From Avena insularis (taxonomy: Eukaryota > Streptophyta > Magnoliopsida > Poales > Poaceae): a stretch of DNA of 64,000 nt. Position numbers and translations under genes: made by a program. Positions within the stretch are counted from its first letter, which is position 1, and every line of letters starts with the position of its first letter. The stretch is from the NCBI GenBank assembly GCA_023614405.1, contig CM042694.1:115194685-115258684 (forward strand). Direction: 5' to 3'. Shown here one piece after another: positions 33,151 through 44,022 of the stretch. The notes under the pieces are model-generated. The model was not told the origin of the DNA, made no database searches, and worked only from the letters and a program-made list of their open reading frames with translations.

Positions 33151-33380
33151 TTATAATCCGACTTTATTTTGATATGATATATCAACAATTATTGTTTTTT
33201 ATTTATATAAGTTTGCTACAATATACGCTATAGAATTTTTAAGTAATATACTGGCTGTGAATCTAGCCATGCGAGTTATGCAAATATATATTAGTGGTAC
33301 GTTTTATGGGTATGTATTTTTTATATTTGTTGGTGTTGAACCCAGCGACCTTTTTTTCTGGCTTCGCCCCTGATTATAAT

Positions 33381-35485
33381 GATATCCAGTTCACACACTT
33401 CCGTGACACAGGTACATCATTTTCCCACATGTGACAATTTATGTAACAATCATAGATGGATTACTCCTTGTTCCGGAAGCCAAATTAACATTCTTACCGC
33501 TCTTTGTATGTCCAAAAGTAATTGACGTGCTCCTACCAAAGATCAGGGTTGGTCCTAAGATTTTGGAGGCCTGGGATAAATCTAGAATTTAGGGCCCCTA
33601 ATGAAACGTTTGTTTTTGTTTGTTGAAGTGTGTTTTATTTGATATCATCATGAAGTTATTTTCCGAGCCTCTTGCGAACTATTTTGTTTCGCTGCCAGAC
33701 TGCCATCTGCGGTAACCACACCTAATGGGCACTCCACTATCGCCCGACTCTCGGATCTGTTGACATGTGCGCTGGCTGGGAATCATACTAAAGTCGACAT
33801 TCTGCCTCAAAGATCAACCAAGAAAATATGGTGATATGTTTATTTTTTTTCATGGACATGCTATCCTAGCCCACGGGCCACACCCTACTTTACCATTGTG
33901 TACGTTGCTAACAAAAGGAGGAAGTGTTTCGTTCGAGAAAAGGGTAATCTCTCGAGAAAATATAGGTGGTGGCTGCAGTATGGGTCCATGAGGTAAGATG
34001 CGACCAGCAAGGCCAGCGGCGTTGAACTCAACAGGAGAAAACATGATTGTAAATAACCTTTCCATTTTAATGTGGGATATAGGAGATGCCAATCGAGGAG
34101 AATGTACCATTGCCCGTGGAGGCAGAGGATGATTGCAAGTAGGCGTTCGCTAACTCGCACCTAATACATAACAGAAACCAACTGCCAAGTACAAAGATGC
34201 CGCATAGGGAAGACACTCCCTTCCTATGTTGCTTTGTTTATAACCACAACCGGCTCGCAAGCACTTATAAGAATGAACGAGCCAAATTGTACCACTATCC
34301 GCTGGCTTCACAAGTCATGATAGGTTAGTGGAAATCTCCTCCATTTGGAACACACGATCTTCTGTTTGGAGAAAACTTGGTAGAGATTATGATCCCAAGG
34401 TCTCCCATGCTCACATTGGAAGGAACAAAAATACTTCTCATCCAGATCTTGCCAGCCAAGTTCTACATGTTCATGATCTGAACACTACGTTGAAGGTGTC
34501 CACTACATGTGACTCCCTCTCCTTTGTCAATTTTCCTCAGTCTATTGAAGTACAATACACTAAAACAATCTATGGACACACACAATTAGAAACATTTATA
34601 GTAGCTGGATTATGTCCCTTTGCTCCTAGATAATGAGTTGCTCTTTTTTTAGCGAACTGAGTTACACCTTTTTATAGCTGGTAGCTGCAGCCAGATTCCC
34701 CTGAGTATATAGCTAGTTTCGAGCACTAAACGCTAGTGAAGTTCTCTACCAATGGCTACCAGCAGTACGGTAGTACTACCATTGTGATGCAACCAGCACA
34801 CCGAAGAGAAGAACATGCTAAGATTTTTTTCAAAAGAATCTGCAAACAGTTTAGCATCAAGATGCCATCTAATTGAGACGTAAAACTTGGGATTCAGATT
34901 ATGTCGATGAATTGCAAAGAAAATAATTCAAACTAGATCCCCGGGGTGTGGCTGACATACAGAACGTTTGTTTCACAAGGTGAATCAGTTGCTAATACGT
35001 ATCGACAGAGTGTGAGCGCCATGATCACGACACACACTATCTTGTCATACGGATAAGATAGTCATAGAGATACGCATGAGGAACGGATGAGAGTGAAATC
35101 ATCAAAATGTAAAACAGACAATCACATTCCGGACATCTTTTTAAGTACGCCAACAGTCAATAATATGCCATTAACCGTCTGTAATACAATTATAGCCACA
35201 TCATCTAAATGTATAACAACACATTTGTTATTTTCAGAAGACACTTTATACTATTTCCTTTCGGAGACTTCAGAACTATGTAATAAAAGGTTTGTGTGCA
35301 TCAATTGTTGCAGAGGCCAGTGTAATACCCCATTCTAAAATAAAAATACATGCACTACTACCTGGCGTTGGATCCAGCCAATGCGACCAGAGCGGTCCTA
35401 CGCCGACGCCTCATGAAAGTCCATGACCATCGTCACCCACGTGATCTCGGCTTTAATGATAGAGACTCCAACATCCGTTCAGGAG
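33381..35485. other. Spacer DNA, no gene recognised
   Basis: Mixed sequence with short ORFs on both strands (for example 33767-33991, 34328-34633) that show no domain. At 33544 the phrase cagggttggtcctaag resembles a hAT terminus like the one at 1782, but no partner end or target duplication was found. Confidence 0.35.
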
Positions 35486-36240
35486 TCACAGGAGGACTCG
35501 ATGGTGAGTTCCTGAAGGCGAACTAGGCCTCGAAAGCGAGGAACTTTCTTGTGACCAAGCCAACACCTCCCTCCCCTGAACGACCTTTTTCAAGTGCATG
35601 CACTCGGCTTCCATAAAAGAAACCATAGCCTCCAACATAGCGATGCGTGATATCCTGGATGCGACAGTGTCTTGGAGAGCGGACATGTTTTTCAAAAGCT
35701 CCCTATTGTCCATCTTTTTCACATGCGACCGCATCAACAACTTGTTTGAGTAAGCTTTGGTCTAAGGTACCCTGAGAAGGATTGTGCTTTCCACTATTAT
35801 TGTTATTGTTGCGAAAATTTCTATTTTCATTGGCTCCATAGTTTATGCGGCCACCGTTCCCTCCGCCATTCCAATTCTGACCACCTCCATGGGCAGCCCT
35901 AAACTCATATCTCTGTCTACTCTGATATCCCATATCGTTACCATTGTTAAAACCTTCTTGGTTATTAAAACCGGATCCTCCATGATAACCACCAAAAGTC
36001 CACCTCGAGAATTATTCTGACTATTGAAACCACCGGTTTGATTACCAACCTCATACCTCTGATTGTAATCCACCCCCTCCCCCCTCCCCCTCCCCCGTGC
36101 CGCTAGACTCAGCGGTATAGAAGTTTCCTCCCCCGTTGGGGTTGAACTTGGCATTGTTGATGGGGCCTCCCCGCCCCTCTCCCAGAATTTACGTTGTTGT
36201 AATTATTGTTGATCTGCCCCATGACCACCGCCCTGGCCGA
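35486..36240 (-). pseudogene. Glycine/asparagine-rich gag-like remnant
   Basis: Minus-strand frames, joined by small frameshifts near 35945 and 35705, read YNQRYEVGNQTGGFNSQNNS, then GGGQNWNGGGNGGRINYGAN and NRNFRNNNNNSGKHNPSQG. A more regular segment follows with LKNMSALQDTVASRISRIAML and possible coiled-coil spacing. Such N/G-rich low-complexity sequence occurs in gag proteins of some cereal retroelements, but I see no zinc knuckle. Assignment to a retroelement is inference; a prion-like or RNA-binding low-complexity protein cannot be excluded. It is not seen in copy A and directly abuts the copy B CACTA end. Confidence 0.4.
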
Positions 36241-36361
36241 TCTAGACTATGCTGACGGCAAACAAGTCTATGCCGACACCGTGCTACACCGACGGAAAAC
36301 TGGATAACTCTACGCCGACGGCAATTTAGCCTACGCCGACGGCCGTGTGTTTCCTGTAGTG
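36241..36361. mobile_element. CACTA right terminus, copy B
   Basis: Subterminal repeats ctacgccgacggcaa and gccgacggccgtg lead into tttcctgtagtg at 36350-36361, the intact reverse complement of cactacaggaaa. This is the undamaged version of the decayed terminus at 3461-3467 and marks the left start of copy B. Confidence 0.75.
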
Positions 36362-38128
36362 TTTGTATATGCATGCACACAATAAATAAACGTCCAGTTT
36401 CATCACTAGAATGTTCAGGTGCCAGTTTATGCAGATCTCGTGCTGATATCAGAGACTATTTCTCACGTTGTACAACGCAGTGTCTGTCCACTGGGACGCC
36501 ACACACTATATGGACATAGCTAGCACAAAGAAAAATGGCATTGTGGGCGTATAGGTTGCATACATGTCAGCATTGTTCAGGTTGCCGTTTGTGCTAGCAT
36601 CTAGGACGTCACTAATAGAATGACAGGCATCTAGAATGTCACTAATAGAAAAGGTACCGAATCCTTCACTCTGGTTCGCAGAGGCCATGGTTTTATATGA
36701 ACATGACTGCAACACAACATCAGTCATGAATTACAACGGAGGACATTCTGGCCATTTTATATGTGCTGGTAAAAAGGGAGGGCATATGACGGCTCCAGTC
36801 TTAAATTGTAAGGAAGAATGACGTAGATAATTATAGTCTTGTGGTATGCATTTGTCACATAATTTCTCTCACGACTCATGAGATAAACAATTCGGTGCAA
36901 GTATTTCTAGGGCATTGGGTTTTACGCGCATGTTCTTCCAGCCACTCCCTATCTAATGTTTTTCACTCGACAATTGAAATATCCTGACACCACAGGGCAT
37001 CGTCACTTGCCAAATGAATTGACACAGTACGGACTCTCTTGTGGCCTTGCCTCTGTCTGGAATGGCACAACATTACCATGCCGGCCGCTAGGTTCTTTGG
37101 TCACTCCCTACTAATAGGCTAGACTATGGTTTGGACACTTGGCATAGGTCCCAACTACACATTTCATTTGGTTTAGAAAATGACAATTAGCAAACAACAA
37201 AAACCGCCCTATCGACTATAAGATTTTGAGATCCCTAAAGCATTTATGTCTCTGAAGCAAGACTCTTTCCAAATTCTTAACTTTCAGAAAACAAATAGCA
37301 ATAACTACTCTTGACGCGTGCATCCTGGCCGTGGCCTGAGGGCACTTCCCTATCATACATGTTGGCTTATATAACCCCTTCTTGTGAAATAGTGCAATAT
37401 CAAACACCGGGTAGACTAGTAGTGTCGGTTTAGAGTGCGACTCTGCCTAAAGACACACCCACATCCACTTAACATGCATGTTTTGCAATGTGGTTTCATG
37501 GGAATGAGAGGTACTGGGATGCAGTGGCGGAGCTATGTGTATGTCAGGGGGGGACACCGCACCCCCAGACTTTGAAGAATTAGTGAAGAATTTTTTTATT
37601 AGGGACCTAGATGTGAAGAAATAGAGTAATCTGCCCCCCCACCAAACATCCATCTTTTCAGTTTTGCCCCCCCCTGAAATCTGGGCTAGCTCCGCCAGTG
37701 CTGGGATGGCAAAGTCTCGACTTGAGATGGTATGCAGTGCGCTAACCCTATGGCTCATCCGTTACTGTGGTCGCAAGAACACGTGTGGACAGCGAACAAT
37801 GCCCCGACTCACCGAGGGAGTGAGAGGCTAGTAGCGAAGAATCAGTGCAACACATCATGACGGTAAATTTATTCCTCCTACAACTACCATAACTTCCTTG
37901 GATTCTCTTCAAAAGTTCCTTTTCCACCTTATATGGTTGCATCTATTTCCATTTCTCCCATGCTTTGTTCACAAAAAATGTAATGTATTGTACACGATCA
38001 GCAACTTGTTAGTTAGCTAATCACATGGCTTATGTGGCATTGACAGTTAAACTTCAAACTCATAATACCTGATTCATTCATAAGTGTGAGAGATAACATG
38101 CGTGTTAAGAAGACATTTACATAAGAGT
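36362..38128. other. Duplicated non-coding stretch, copy B
   Basis: Matches 3468-5078. Differs mainly by the 179-bp MITE at 37522 and by local indels, for example 36575-36600, where extra bases appear in copy B. No gene was seen. Confidence 0.5.
37522..37700. mobile_element. 179-bp hAT MITE, copy B only
   Basis: Ends cagtggcggagcta and tagctccgccagtg form inverted repeats (13 of 14). The element is flanked by ctgggatg at 37514-37521 and 37701-37708, an exact 8-bp target duplication. Copy A has a single ctgggatg at 4650-4657 with continuous flanks, the empty site. The interior contains runs of g and c (cagggggggac, gcccccccctg) and no coding capacity. Confidence 0.93.
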
Positions 38129-38545
38129 GAATTTTCTGAGCAGGAGCTCAGTGCACAGACATATTTAGGTTGTTCATACGTGATTTAATACCCACACTAG
38201 GCTTTTTTCCCTATCAAACAAAATCCCTTTTTTGTATCCTCATACAACTATTGTTTTGAAATGAAACTTTGCAGTTCAGTCAAAACATTTGAGATACAAA
38301 AAGCGGAAAATATTTCAATTTTTTGAACACTAAATATATTTATATGTTTAAAGAATTTTTTGAATCTTAAATGTTCTACAACTTAAATTGGGAATAAAAT
38401 TCAAACTATTTTTCTGACATTCTAGTTGGCCATTTTTAGGAATCTACAAAGTTTCAAATCCCTTTATCATATAGTTTTGGAGATAGAAAAAAGAAAAAGA
38501 AAAAGTATGAGTGTGCATTGAGCACCTACTCAATCAAATTTTTTC
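38129..38545. mobile_element. MITE-like element with imperfect inverted ends, copy B
   Basis: Counterpart of 5079-5500. The left inverted repeat has gagcaggagctcagtgcaca. Otherwise closely similar, with a short loss near 38605 just outside. Confidence 0.5.
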
Positions 38546-39035
38546 CATACATGCCTACAACCAACTATGTATTATAAGTATGAGGTCTATGATGGTATAA
38601 ATAAAATAATCCCTCAATTTTGTGGTTTAATAACAACAAAATTTAACAAGTGTTCAATGACATAAGAAATGAAATTCTAAGGTGACATAACCCAAGGAAT
38701 ATTTACAAGTCTATACTAAAAGATAATATCTCCAAGGAAGGAGGTACATAACATGGCTAGATTCGCAGTTTGTAATGCTTTTGGTCATTTAATTTGGCCT
38801 TTGAGCCCATAAGATGGTGTGTAAATCCCTGTAACTATTGAAGTTTGAATAAAGAGGGGGATGATGCTTAACGAAAAAAATCTGAAAGATTGTACAGAAG
38901 CAGGACTATTAGGAGCAGGGTTATTAATGGTTTTTAGGGATTCTAGTCAATCTCTATTTTTCTCTCCACCTAATCCCTATCTATCTCCAATAATGGGAAG
39001 CATGCAACTTGATGATACCACGACCATGTCAAAAC

Positions 39036-39385
39036 TTTTTTTTGCGGGAAAAATGTAATTTATTATTAACTTATAGGAAGGATACAATCCTCACTTACAA
39101 CATCATTCAGTTCTGGCGGGAAGGTTTTGATACAAGATTGTGTTCTATGCATCGATCTCACCATTTTTGCCACAATATGACTAGCTAAATTTTGACTACG
39201 GTGTATATTCCTAAATTTTCTTTAATATTTAGCCTAGTGCACTACGGCCGAGCTATAAGCATCCTTCGTTATGATCAAGTTAACTGCATGTTCGCAATCA
39301 TACTCCAGTTGGCTCCCTGTACCAGTTCAAGGCCAGTTTGAGGCCCTCCTCACATGCCGGAAATTCTGCCTCCAAAGCTCAAGAG
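39036..39385 (-). pseudogene. LINE 3' tail with RNase H fragment, copy B
   Basis: Same truncated insertion as 5986-6340: eight-base A tail (plus T at 39036-39043), then minus-strand RNase H remnants. A deletion near 39310 removes the codons between KLAF and LEYD, so this copy is further decayed. Confidence 0.55.
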
Positions 39386-40039
39386 CGCTTAAATAAAACT
39401 ATGTGTACCGTAAAAATTACTTCTCCTTTCCGACCATGCAAGATCATACAAAAGTAGTACATCGTCACATCCAAGCTAACTGCAGTCTTAACTACGTGGT
39501 TTGATATTTAGGGCTCCACTTTCATAACCCAGATCTTTCACTAACTTCTCAACTCTGATCCTTCACTAACTTGTACAATCCTGCAAATCAACGAAAAGCT
39601 TTTAGACAACCTATGTAAACAAGAAAATTACATTATTTTGTTTCCTTGGGAGGAATAAATTTAGCTCAAACATTTACCTCAGGTGCTAGATTAAGATCTT
39701 GGGCCATATTCATCTTCTCCACAACATAATTTACATAAAGATGAAAATCTAGTTTGTACTGTGGACAAAGAGACAAAGATTAAATTCTCCACAATTGCAA
39801 TCGGTAATCATACATCATTAGATTCATATACAGAAGGCTAAAATTAAGATACCTGCAAGGTAATCTACTTATACACCCATTTCTTATACTTGGCGTCAAA
39901 AGTTGTCAAATCTTGTAGAGTAAGGCAGCTGCAAGGGTCATATTTTTGTTCATTGTATGGATACTTAGTCTCGTAACCGGACACATACACTAACTACTAT
40001 AAACTAGTGTTCAGTTAGTAAACCAAGAAAATATAGCAT
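39386..40039. other. Duplicated non-coding stretch, copy B
   Basis: Counterpart of 6341-6996. Nothing recognised. Confidence 0.4.
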
Positions 40040-40408
40040 GTGGAAGCAAAGTGTACACGTCGATGTTCAAATAACAGTGTTCCAAATAATGTTTTGACAA
40101 TAAGAAAATTATATTCTAATTGTAAACAACAACCACGTCATTGGTCTCAAACAAAATGTGATAGACTGGAGATGCAACCTAGTAGAACTGGGAACTCATT
40201 GAAACAAACTAAAAACTCTGAGAACTCAGTTCGCTTTGTTTCTTTGCCTCTAAAAAAAGAGTCAGCTAATGTAAGTATTACTAATGTGATTGTAATATAT
40301 GATTATGGCACATGGATTGATGATTTCTACACTATTCTCTCTAAAGCTAATATTTGGGTGAATTCCAAGGTATATGCTATTCCAGCACAAAATGATGTAT
40401 CAACATAG
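40040..40408 (+). CDS. Unrecognised 122-codon ORF, copy B
   Basis: Opens MEAKCTRRCSNNSVPNNVL (the start codon is the first ATG or near-ATG in frame after an upstream stop) and ends at TAG after QNDVST. It is basic and Ser/Asn-rich in the first half, with aromatic residues in VIYDYGTWIDDFYTILSK in the second. No signal peptide, membrane helix or familiar motif. The copy A homologue is frameshifted in the middle, so this is either the ancestral intact form or a chance open frame. Expression evidence would decide. Confidence 0.3.
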   Translation: MEAKCTRRCSNNSVPNNVLTIRKLYSNCKQQPRHWSQTKCDRLEMQPSRTGNSLKQTKNSENSVRFVSLPLKKESANVSITNVIVIYDYGTWIDDFYTILSKANIWVNSKVYAIPAQNDVST

Positions 40409-40703
40409 TTATGTGCTTGCAAGTGGTAAATGCATCCAATCGTTATGGCAAGTACCACAAATTTCAAACAAATTGGTACAGTCGGCGCAAGGATTAGGGC
40501 AAGAGAGAGAACATGTGTTAGAGAGAATAGACTACTGAATATTGCTTGTCTTCATATTAGACGATACATGCTCCATTTATCGGGCAATACTAGACTGCAG
40601 TAGATATCATACATGGTCACTTGCCTAATTGGAATGTATTTACATCCTAGGGGAATCACCACATAACAGTAATCTCCACAGAGCTGGGTACCGACAGAAA
40701 AGG
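40409..40703. other. Non-coding stretch before the copy B insertion
   Basis: Matches 7367-7660 closely. No feature. Confidence 0.35.
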
Positions 40704-41242
40704 CCAACTTCTGACGGAGCGGAGCGAGACCTGTCAGCGAGGGGGAAAAACCATGGGCGCCAACCAGAGAAACTTCACTATAACGGGGAGTGTTTACACA
40801 ACGCCGGGGATTTTACAGATGCAACTTATCCCAGCCGGCGGCTTACAATAGGTATATATAAAGGTGGTAACCTAGGTCATCAACGATCCCCGCTATAACG
40901 GGGAGTGTTTACACAACGCCGGGGATTTTACAGATGCAACTTATCCCAGCCGGCGGCTTACAATAGGTATATATAAAGGTGGTAACCTAGGTCATCAACG
41001 ATCCCCGCTATAACGGGGAGTGTTTACACAACGCCGGGGATTCCCCTAGGTATATACCTCTTGTAAGCATCTGTAAAATCCCCGGCGTTGTGTAAACACT
41101 CCCCGTTATAGTGAAGTTTTGCTGGCTGGCGCCCGTGGTTTTTCCCCTCTCTTTGTTGGAGAGGGTTTTTCACGTTAAATCTGTGTCCCCTTGCTGCGAT
41201 TTTATTTTCGTTCTTCGTTATTTACATGTCGCAAACCTAACA
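40704..41242. mobile_element. 539-bp insertion with long inverted repeat, copy B only
   Basis: Absent at the equivalent site in copy A (about 7661). About 95 bases at the left (from ggggaaaaaccatgggcgcc) reappear as the reverse complement at the right (about 41065-41150), so the insert can fold back on itself. Between the arms lie two and a part copies of a 115-bp unit. The right end (tttttcacgttaaat and following) resembles the end of a Triticeae Copia-type LTR. I read it as a rearranged LTR or TRIM fragment; no target duplication is visible. Confidence 0.6.
40778..41042. repeat. 115-bp tandem repeat, 2.3 units, with TATA-like motif
   Basis: ctataacggggagtgtttac starts at 40778, 40893 and 41008, giving a period of exactly 115. 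The two full units are essentially identical and each contains gtatatataaagg, a TATA-box-like sequence. The perfect identity suggests a recent local duplication. Confidence 0.85.
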
Positions 41243-41382
41243 TAAACAACAATCCAGATTATATAACAAGGTGAAGTCGTGATAGCTACCTCAATAGGAG
41301 TAGACCTCACAAGGTGATTGACCTACAAGGCAAAGGTAAGTCAGGTCAAATTGTTCAACATAGACAAAATTGACATAATAGA

Positions 41383-42057
41383 TTATATAATATCACCTAC
41401 GAATTCACGCATCTCCCACGCATCACCCTCTTTGGCATCGCTTCCAAGCACAGTGAGCTTGTAGCTCTGCACTTGATGTCCATTGATTATGCTGTCGAGT
41501 ACATATTCATATTTTTGGTTTTTAAAATAAATTTTACAAGCATGATAACCATAGAGGTAACATATTTGCGCCATCTTCTCTTTGTGCTCAAGAACCATCA
41601 TGTAATCTAATAGAGCGATCTCTATCTGAAAATAAATCATCTTCTGGAAACCTCTATTCGTTATGGCGATATATTTGGCCAACACTCGGTCTACTGTATT
41701 CCACCTCTGCCATAAACTCACTCTAGAAATCCACATATTGATCATCACCTTGGTAGGTTGTCGGGCGCACTCACGAGTAACTCCAGTTGTGGAAGTCGGG
41801 AAAAGGTTCATGAGAAGCTCAGAGCCATCGAGTTTGAGGTTGCAGCGGCCAGCGTAGATGTAATAGGGAACTTGGAGGGGAACCCGAGGAGGAGCTTTTT
41901 GGTGTCGGCCTCGCTGTTGAATAGATGGTACCGAGGGACCATTCTCTGACATCTGCACATGGACTTGGTGCTCCTCCACATAGAACCGGTCCTCCTCCAG
42001 ATGGGTTGCTGCTACACATAGAACTCTTTCTTCAAGAGTAGCAAATGAAAATTCCAA
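41383..42057 (-). CDS. Unrecognised 224-codon ORF, copy B
   Basis: Opens MEFSFATLEERVLCVAATHL and ends VGDII. The first 75 residues (EEHQVHVQMSENG, VPYYIYAGRCNLKLDG) are in one frame with the rest because copy B lacks a few bases present at 8220-8245 in copy A. Since copy A is split, it is unclear which state is ancestral. The excess of replacement over silent differences between copies suggests decay rather than function. No family recognised. It may be a gene piece captured by a transposon; the neighbouring Helitron end does not enclose it. Confidence 0.35.
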   Translation of the reverse strand: MEFSFATLEERVLCVAATHLEEDRFYVEEHQVHVQMSENGPSVPSIQQRGRHQKAPPRVPLQVPYYIYAGRCNLKLDGSELLMNLFPTSTTGVTRECARQPTKVMINMWISRVSLWQRWNTVDRVLAKYIAITNRGFQKMIYFQIEIALLDYMMVLEHKEKMAQICYLYGYHACKIYFKNQKYEYVLDSIINGHQVQSYKLTVLGSDAKEGDAWEMREFVGDII

Positions 42058-42393
42058 ACCCTAGGAGGAGAGACACTTCTTCCTTTAATTTGGTACTTAA
42101 GAAGAGGACAGTACGGTGTCGGCCTCGACTAAGTCAACTAGAACTAGGTGGCCAACCTGCACTTGTAATCTGGAAGCGGAACCTTCTGTACGTCACACGT
42201 ACAACGAGGCGGTAAGAGCAGACATAGGCGCTAATCCCGGGATTAGGCCTAGGGTCGTCGCAAAACCATATGCCAGGCGCTTGGTCTTGGGATTTTCTTA
42301 CCCACACGAAGCTATCCTTTTGTTTCTGTTGGGGACAGGGACAAGGATTCTATCCTTTTATATGCTTTTTTTAGGGATATCCTTTTATATATA

Positions 42394-42592
42394 CTAGATG
42401 ATACCCGCTGCTTCCTGTGTATGAAGAAACATACTCTAGAAATGCTATAGAATAATGACACAAATTCTCATGTTACTTGTGAAAGCACATGAGGTCCTAT
42501 AGAATTTATAATTGGTAGACACTAATAGTTAACTTGTAATCTTCTATACTATTGATCATTTTGGCTATATTCAATTCACATAATATAGAAGA
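42394..42592 (-). mobile_element. Helitron remnant, copy B (3' hairpin deleted)
   Basis: Retains the ctag end (42394-42397) and the opposite end agaaga preceding t at 42593, but lacks about 280 internal bases including the 3' hairpin seen in copy A. Confidence 0.4.
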
Positions 42593-43029
42593 TACTAATG
42601 CACTCAAACACATATAGAGTGGTTCTGAGAAAATGTGAGAATAATATTTTAGAAGTTTTACGGTGATTGACATTTTTAGGAACCGTCCGTCCCCTCTGAT
42701 CTAATGGTGCTAAAATTGACGGTACCAAACTGATAGTACCTGATAGTATAAAAAAGTATGGAACCGGTACCAAAATTGTGCGGGACCAGTACCAACATAT
42801 TTAATTTATTTTAATTAATAAAGGGCATTTATGTAATTTTGACAAGTGGCTCCATCTGTCATTGCTCTACCACGGCTATCGTCTCACAAATTACTCTCTA
42901 GCAGTCTGGCCGCTATGAATCACCACCGATGGAGCAGGCCACTGTCGCTAGGGGAGGAGGAAGGATGGCCATGGAAGGAGGGGAATCAGGGGATGGGGGC
43001 ATCGGAGGTCCCTAGGATCTACGGTGGGG
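42593..43029. other. Non-coding stretch downstream of the LINE, copy B
   Basis: Counterpart of 9301-9720. Nothing recognised. Confidence 0.35.
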
Positions 43030-43059
43030 AACCTCGTGGCCGACGTTAAACAGGGACAT

Positions 43060-43921
43060 CTACAGAAAACGTGGAATGCCACAGAGAATATAGAGGTCAG
43101 AATTAACGATATTCCGTCCCTTTTTATTTTCCCAAGTAGCTAGGCAATTAGTTGCAATTCGCCACGCGAAGATGCTTACCTTTGGGGGAGCAGGACACCC
43201 ACAACCTGTGTCCTAGACAGCATGGTGTCCATCAGGTGCCCTGCTCGTGGAGCACATAGAAGTGCTATTATTCAGATCCCACGCCATCTTATACGCACCT
43301 CGGACTGTGAATAGTCCCCTTCGATCTGGAGCCCTAGCAAGGACATCGACGTCATTGCATGGAGACAGCTTGACCTTGAGATTTTCATCAATATCCGCTC
43401 AGCGTAAGTGCTTATGAGGAGGAACGGTTCCATTCACCTTCATCTGTGATCAGGGCGCCACTGCCTTAGTCGACAATCTCCTTGTTCAGATAATGGCCTA
43501 TATGATGTAGGCCGAGGCAACTATGGGTCACGCCAGATTCAGATCTGGCTCCCATCACCCACCCTCCAAAAATGACCTTTCTTCAATAAATCAACCCTTA
43601 TGTGATAGCCTGCCATCAACGACGTGTTACCTGTAAACACAGTATCCTCCAAGCAGCTATTAGGATAGTAACGTGCTTTAAAACCAAGACACATAGACTG
43701 TTGGGTTTAATTAGAAGTCTCCAACCCTGCCTCGCCCGTAACGCTTGGTTGAGAAGGCGAAAGTCATGAAACCCCAATCCTCCACACTGCTTCAGATGAG
43801 TAACGGCATCCCAAGATTTCCAATGTGTTTTCCTCTTTCCCTTTTCTGATCCCCACCAGTAATTCCTAACCATGCGATTGAGATCATCACAGATGCCCAA
43901 GGGTAGCTTAAAAACACTCAT
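43060..43921 (-). pseudogene. LINE ORF2 C-terminal part, copy B
   Basis: The 43921-43616 frame is identical in protein sequence to copy A (MSVFKLPLGICDDLNRMVR onward). Further 3', the zinc-binding motif is damaged: a short deletion near 43068 removes the H-x4-C half, and the first cysteine is replaced (YILCG for CILCG). Confidence 0.7.
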
Positions 43922-44022
43922 GATATAGGTAGGTATAGACCGTGCAATTGATTTAATGAGAGTCTCCTTTGCTGCCTATGATGAAAAAGAATCGCCCCAC
44001 TCCATAAACCTTTTCATTAGTC

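Larger units (their letters stand above)
30531..33372 (+). mobile_element. hAT transposon with perfect 8-bp target duplication, internally deleted
   Basis: Begins caggggcggagctac and ends gcttcgcccctg, imperfect terminal inverted repeats sharing caggggcg-agc. Flanked on both sides by attataat (30523-30530 and 33373-33380), a perfect 8-bp target duplication. The 2842-bp element contains a leader with possible introns, two nested Stowaways (31155-31408) and the N-terminal half of a transposase (31606-33150). The dimerisation domain is missing, so it is non-autonomous. No copy B equivalent lies within the window. Confidence 0.9.

Noticed and set aside
33544..33600. hAT-like terminus cagggttggtcctaag
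   Set aside because: It resembles the end at 1782, but no inverted partner and no second copy of the preceding 8 bases were found downstream.
41040..41110. CRISPR-like direct repeats near the 115-bp array
   Set aside because: Units are contiguous and identical with no spacers, and the setting is a plant nuclear genome.
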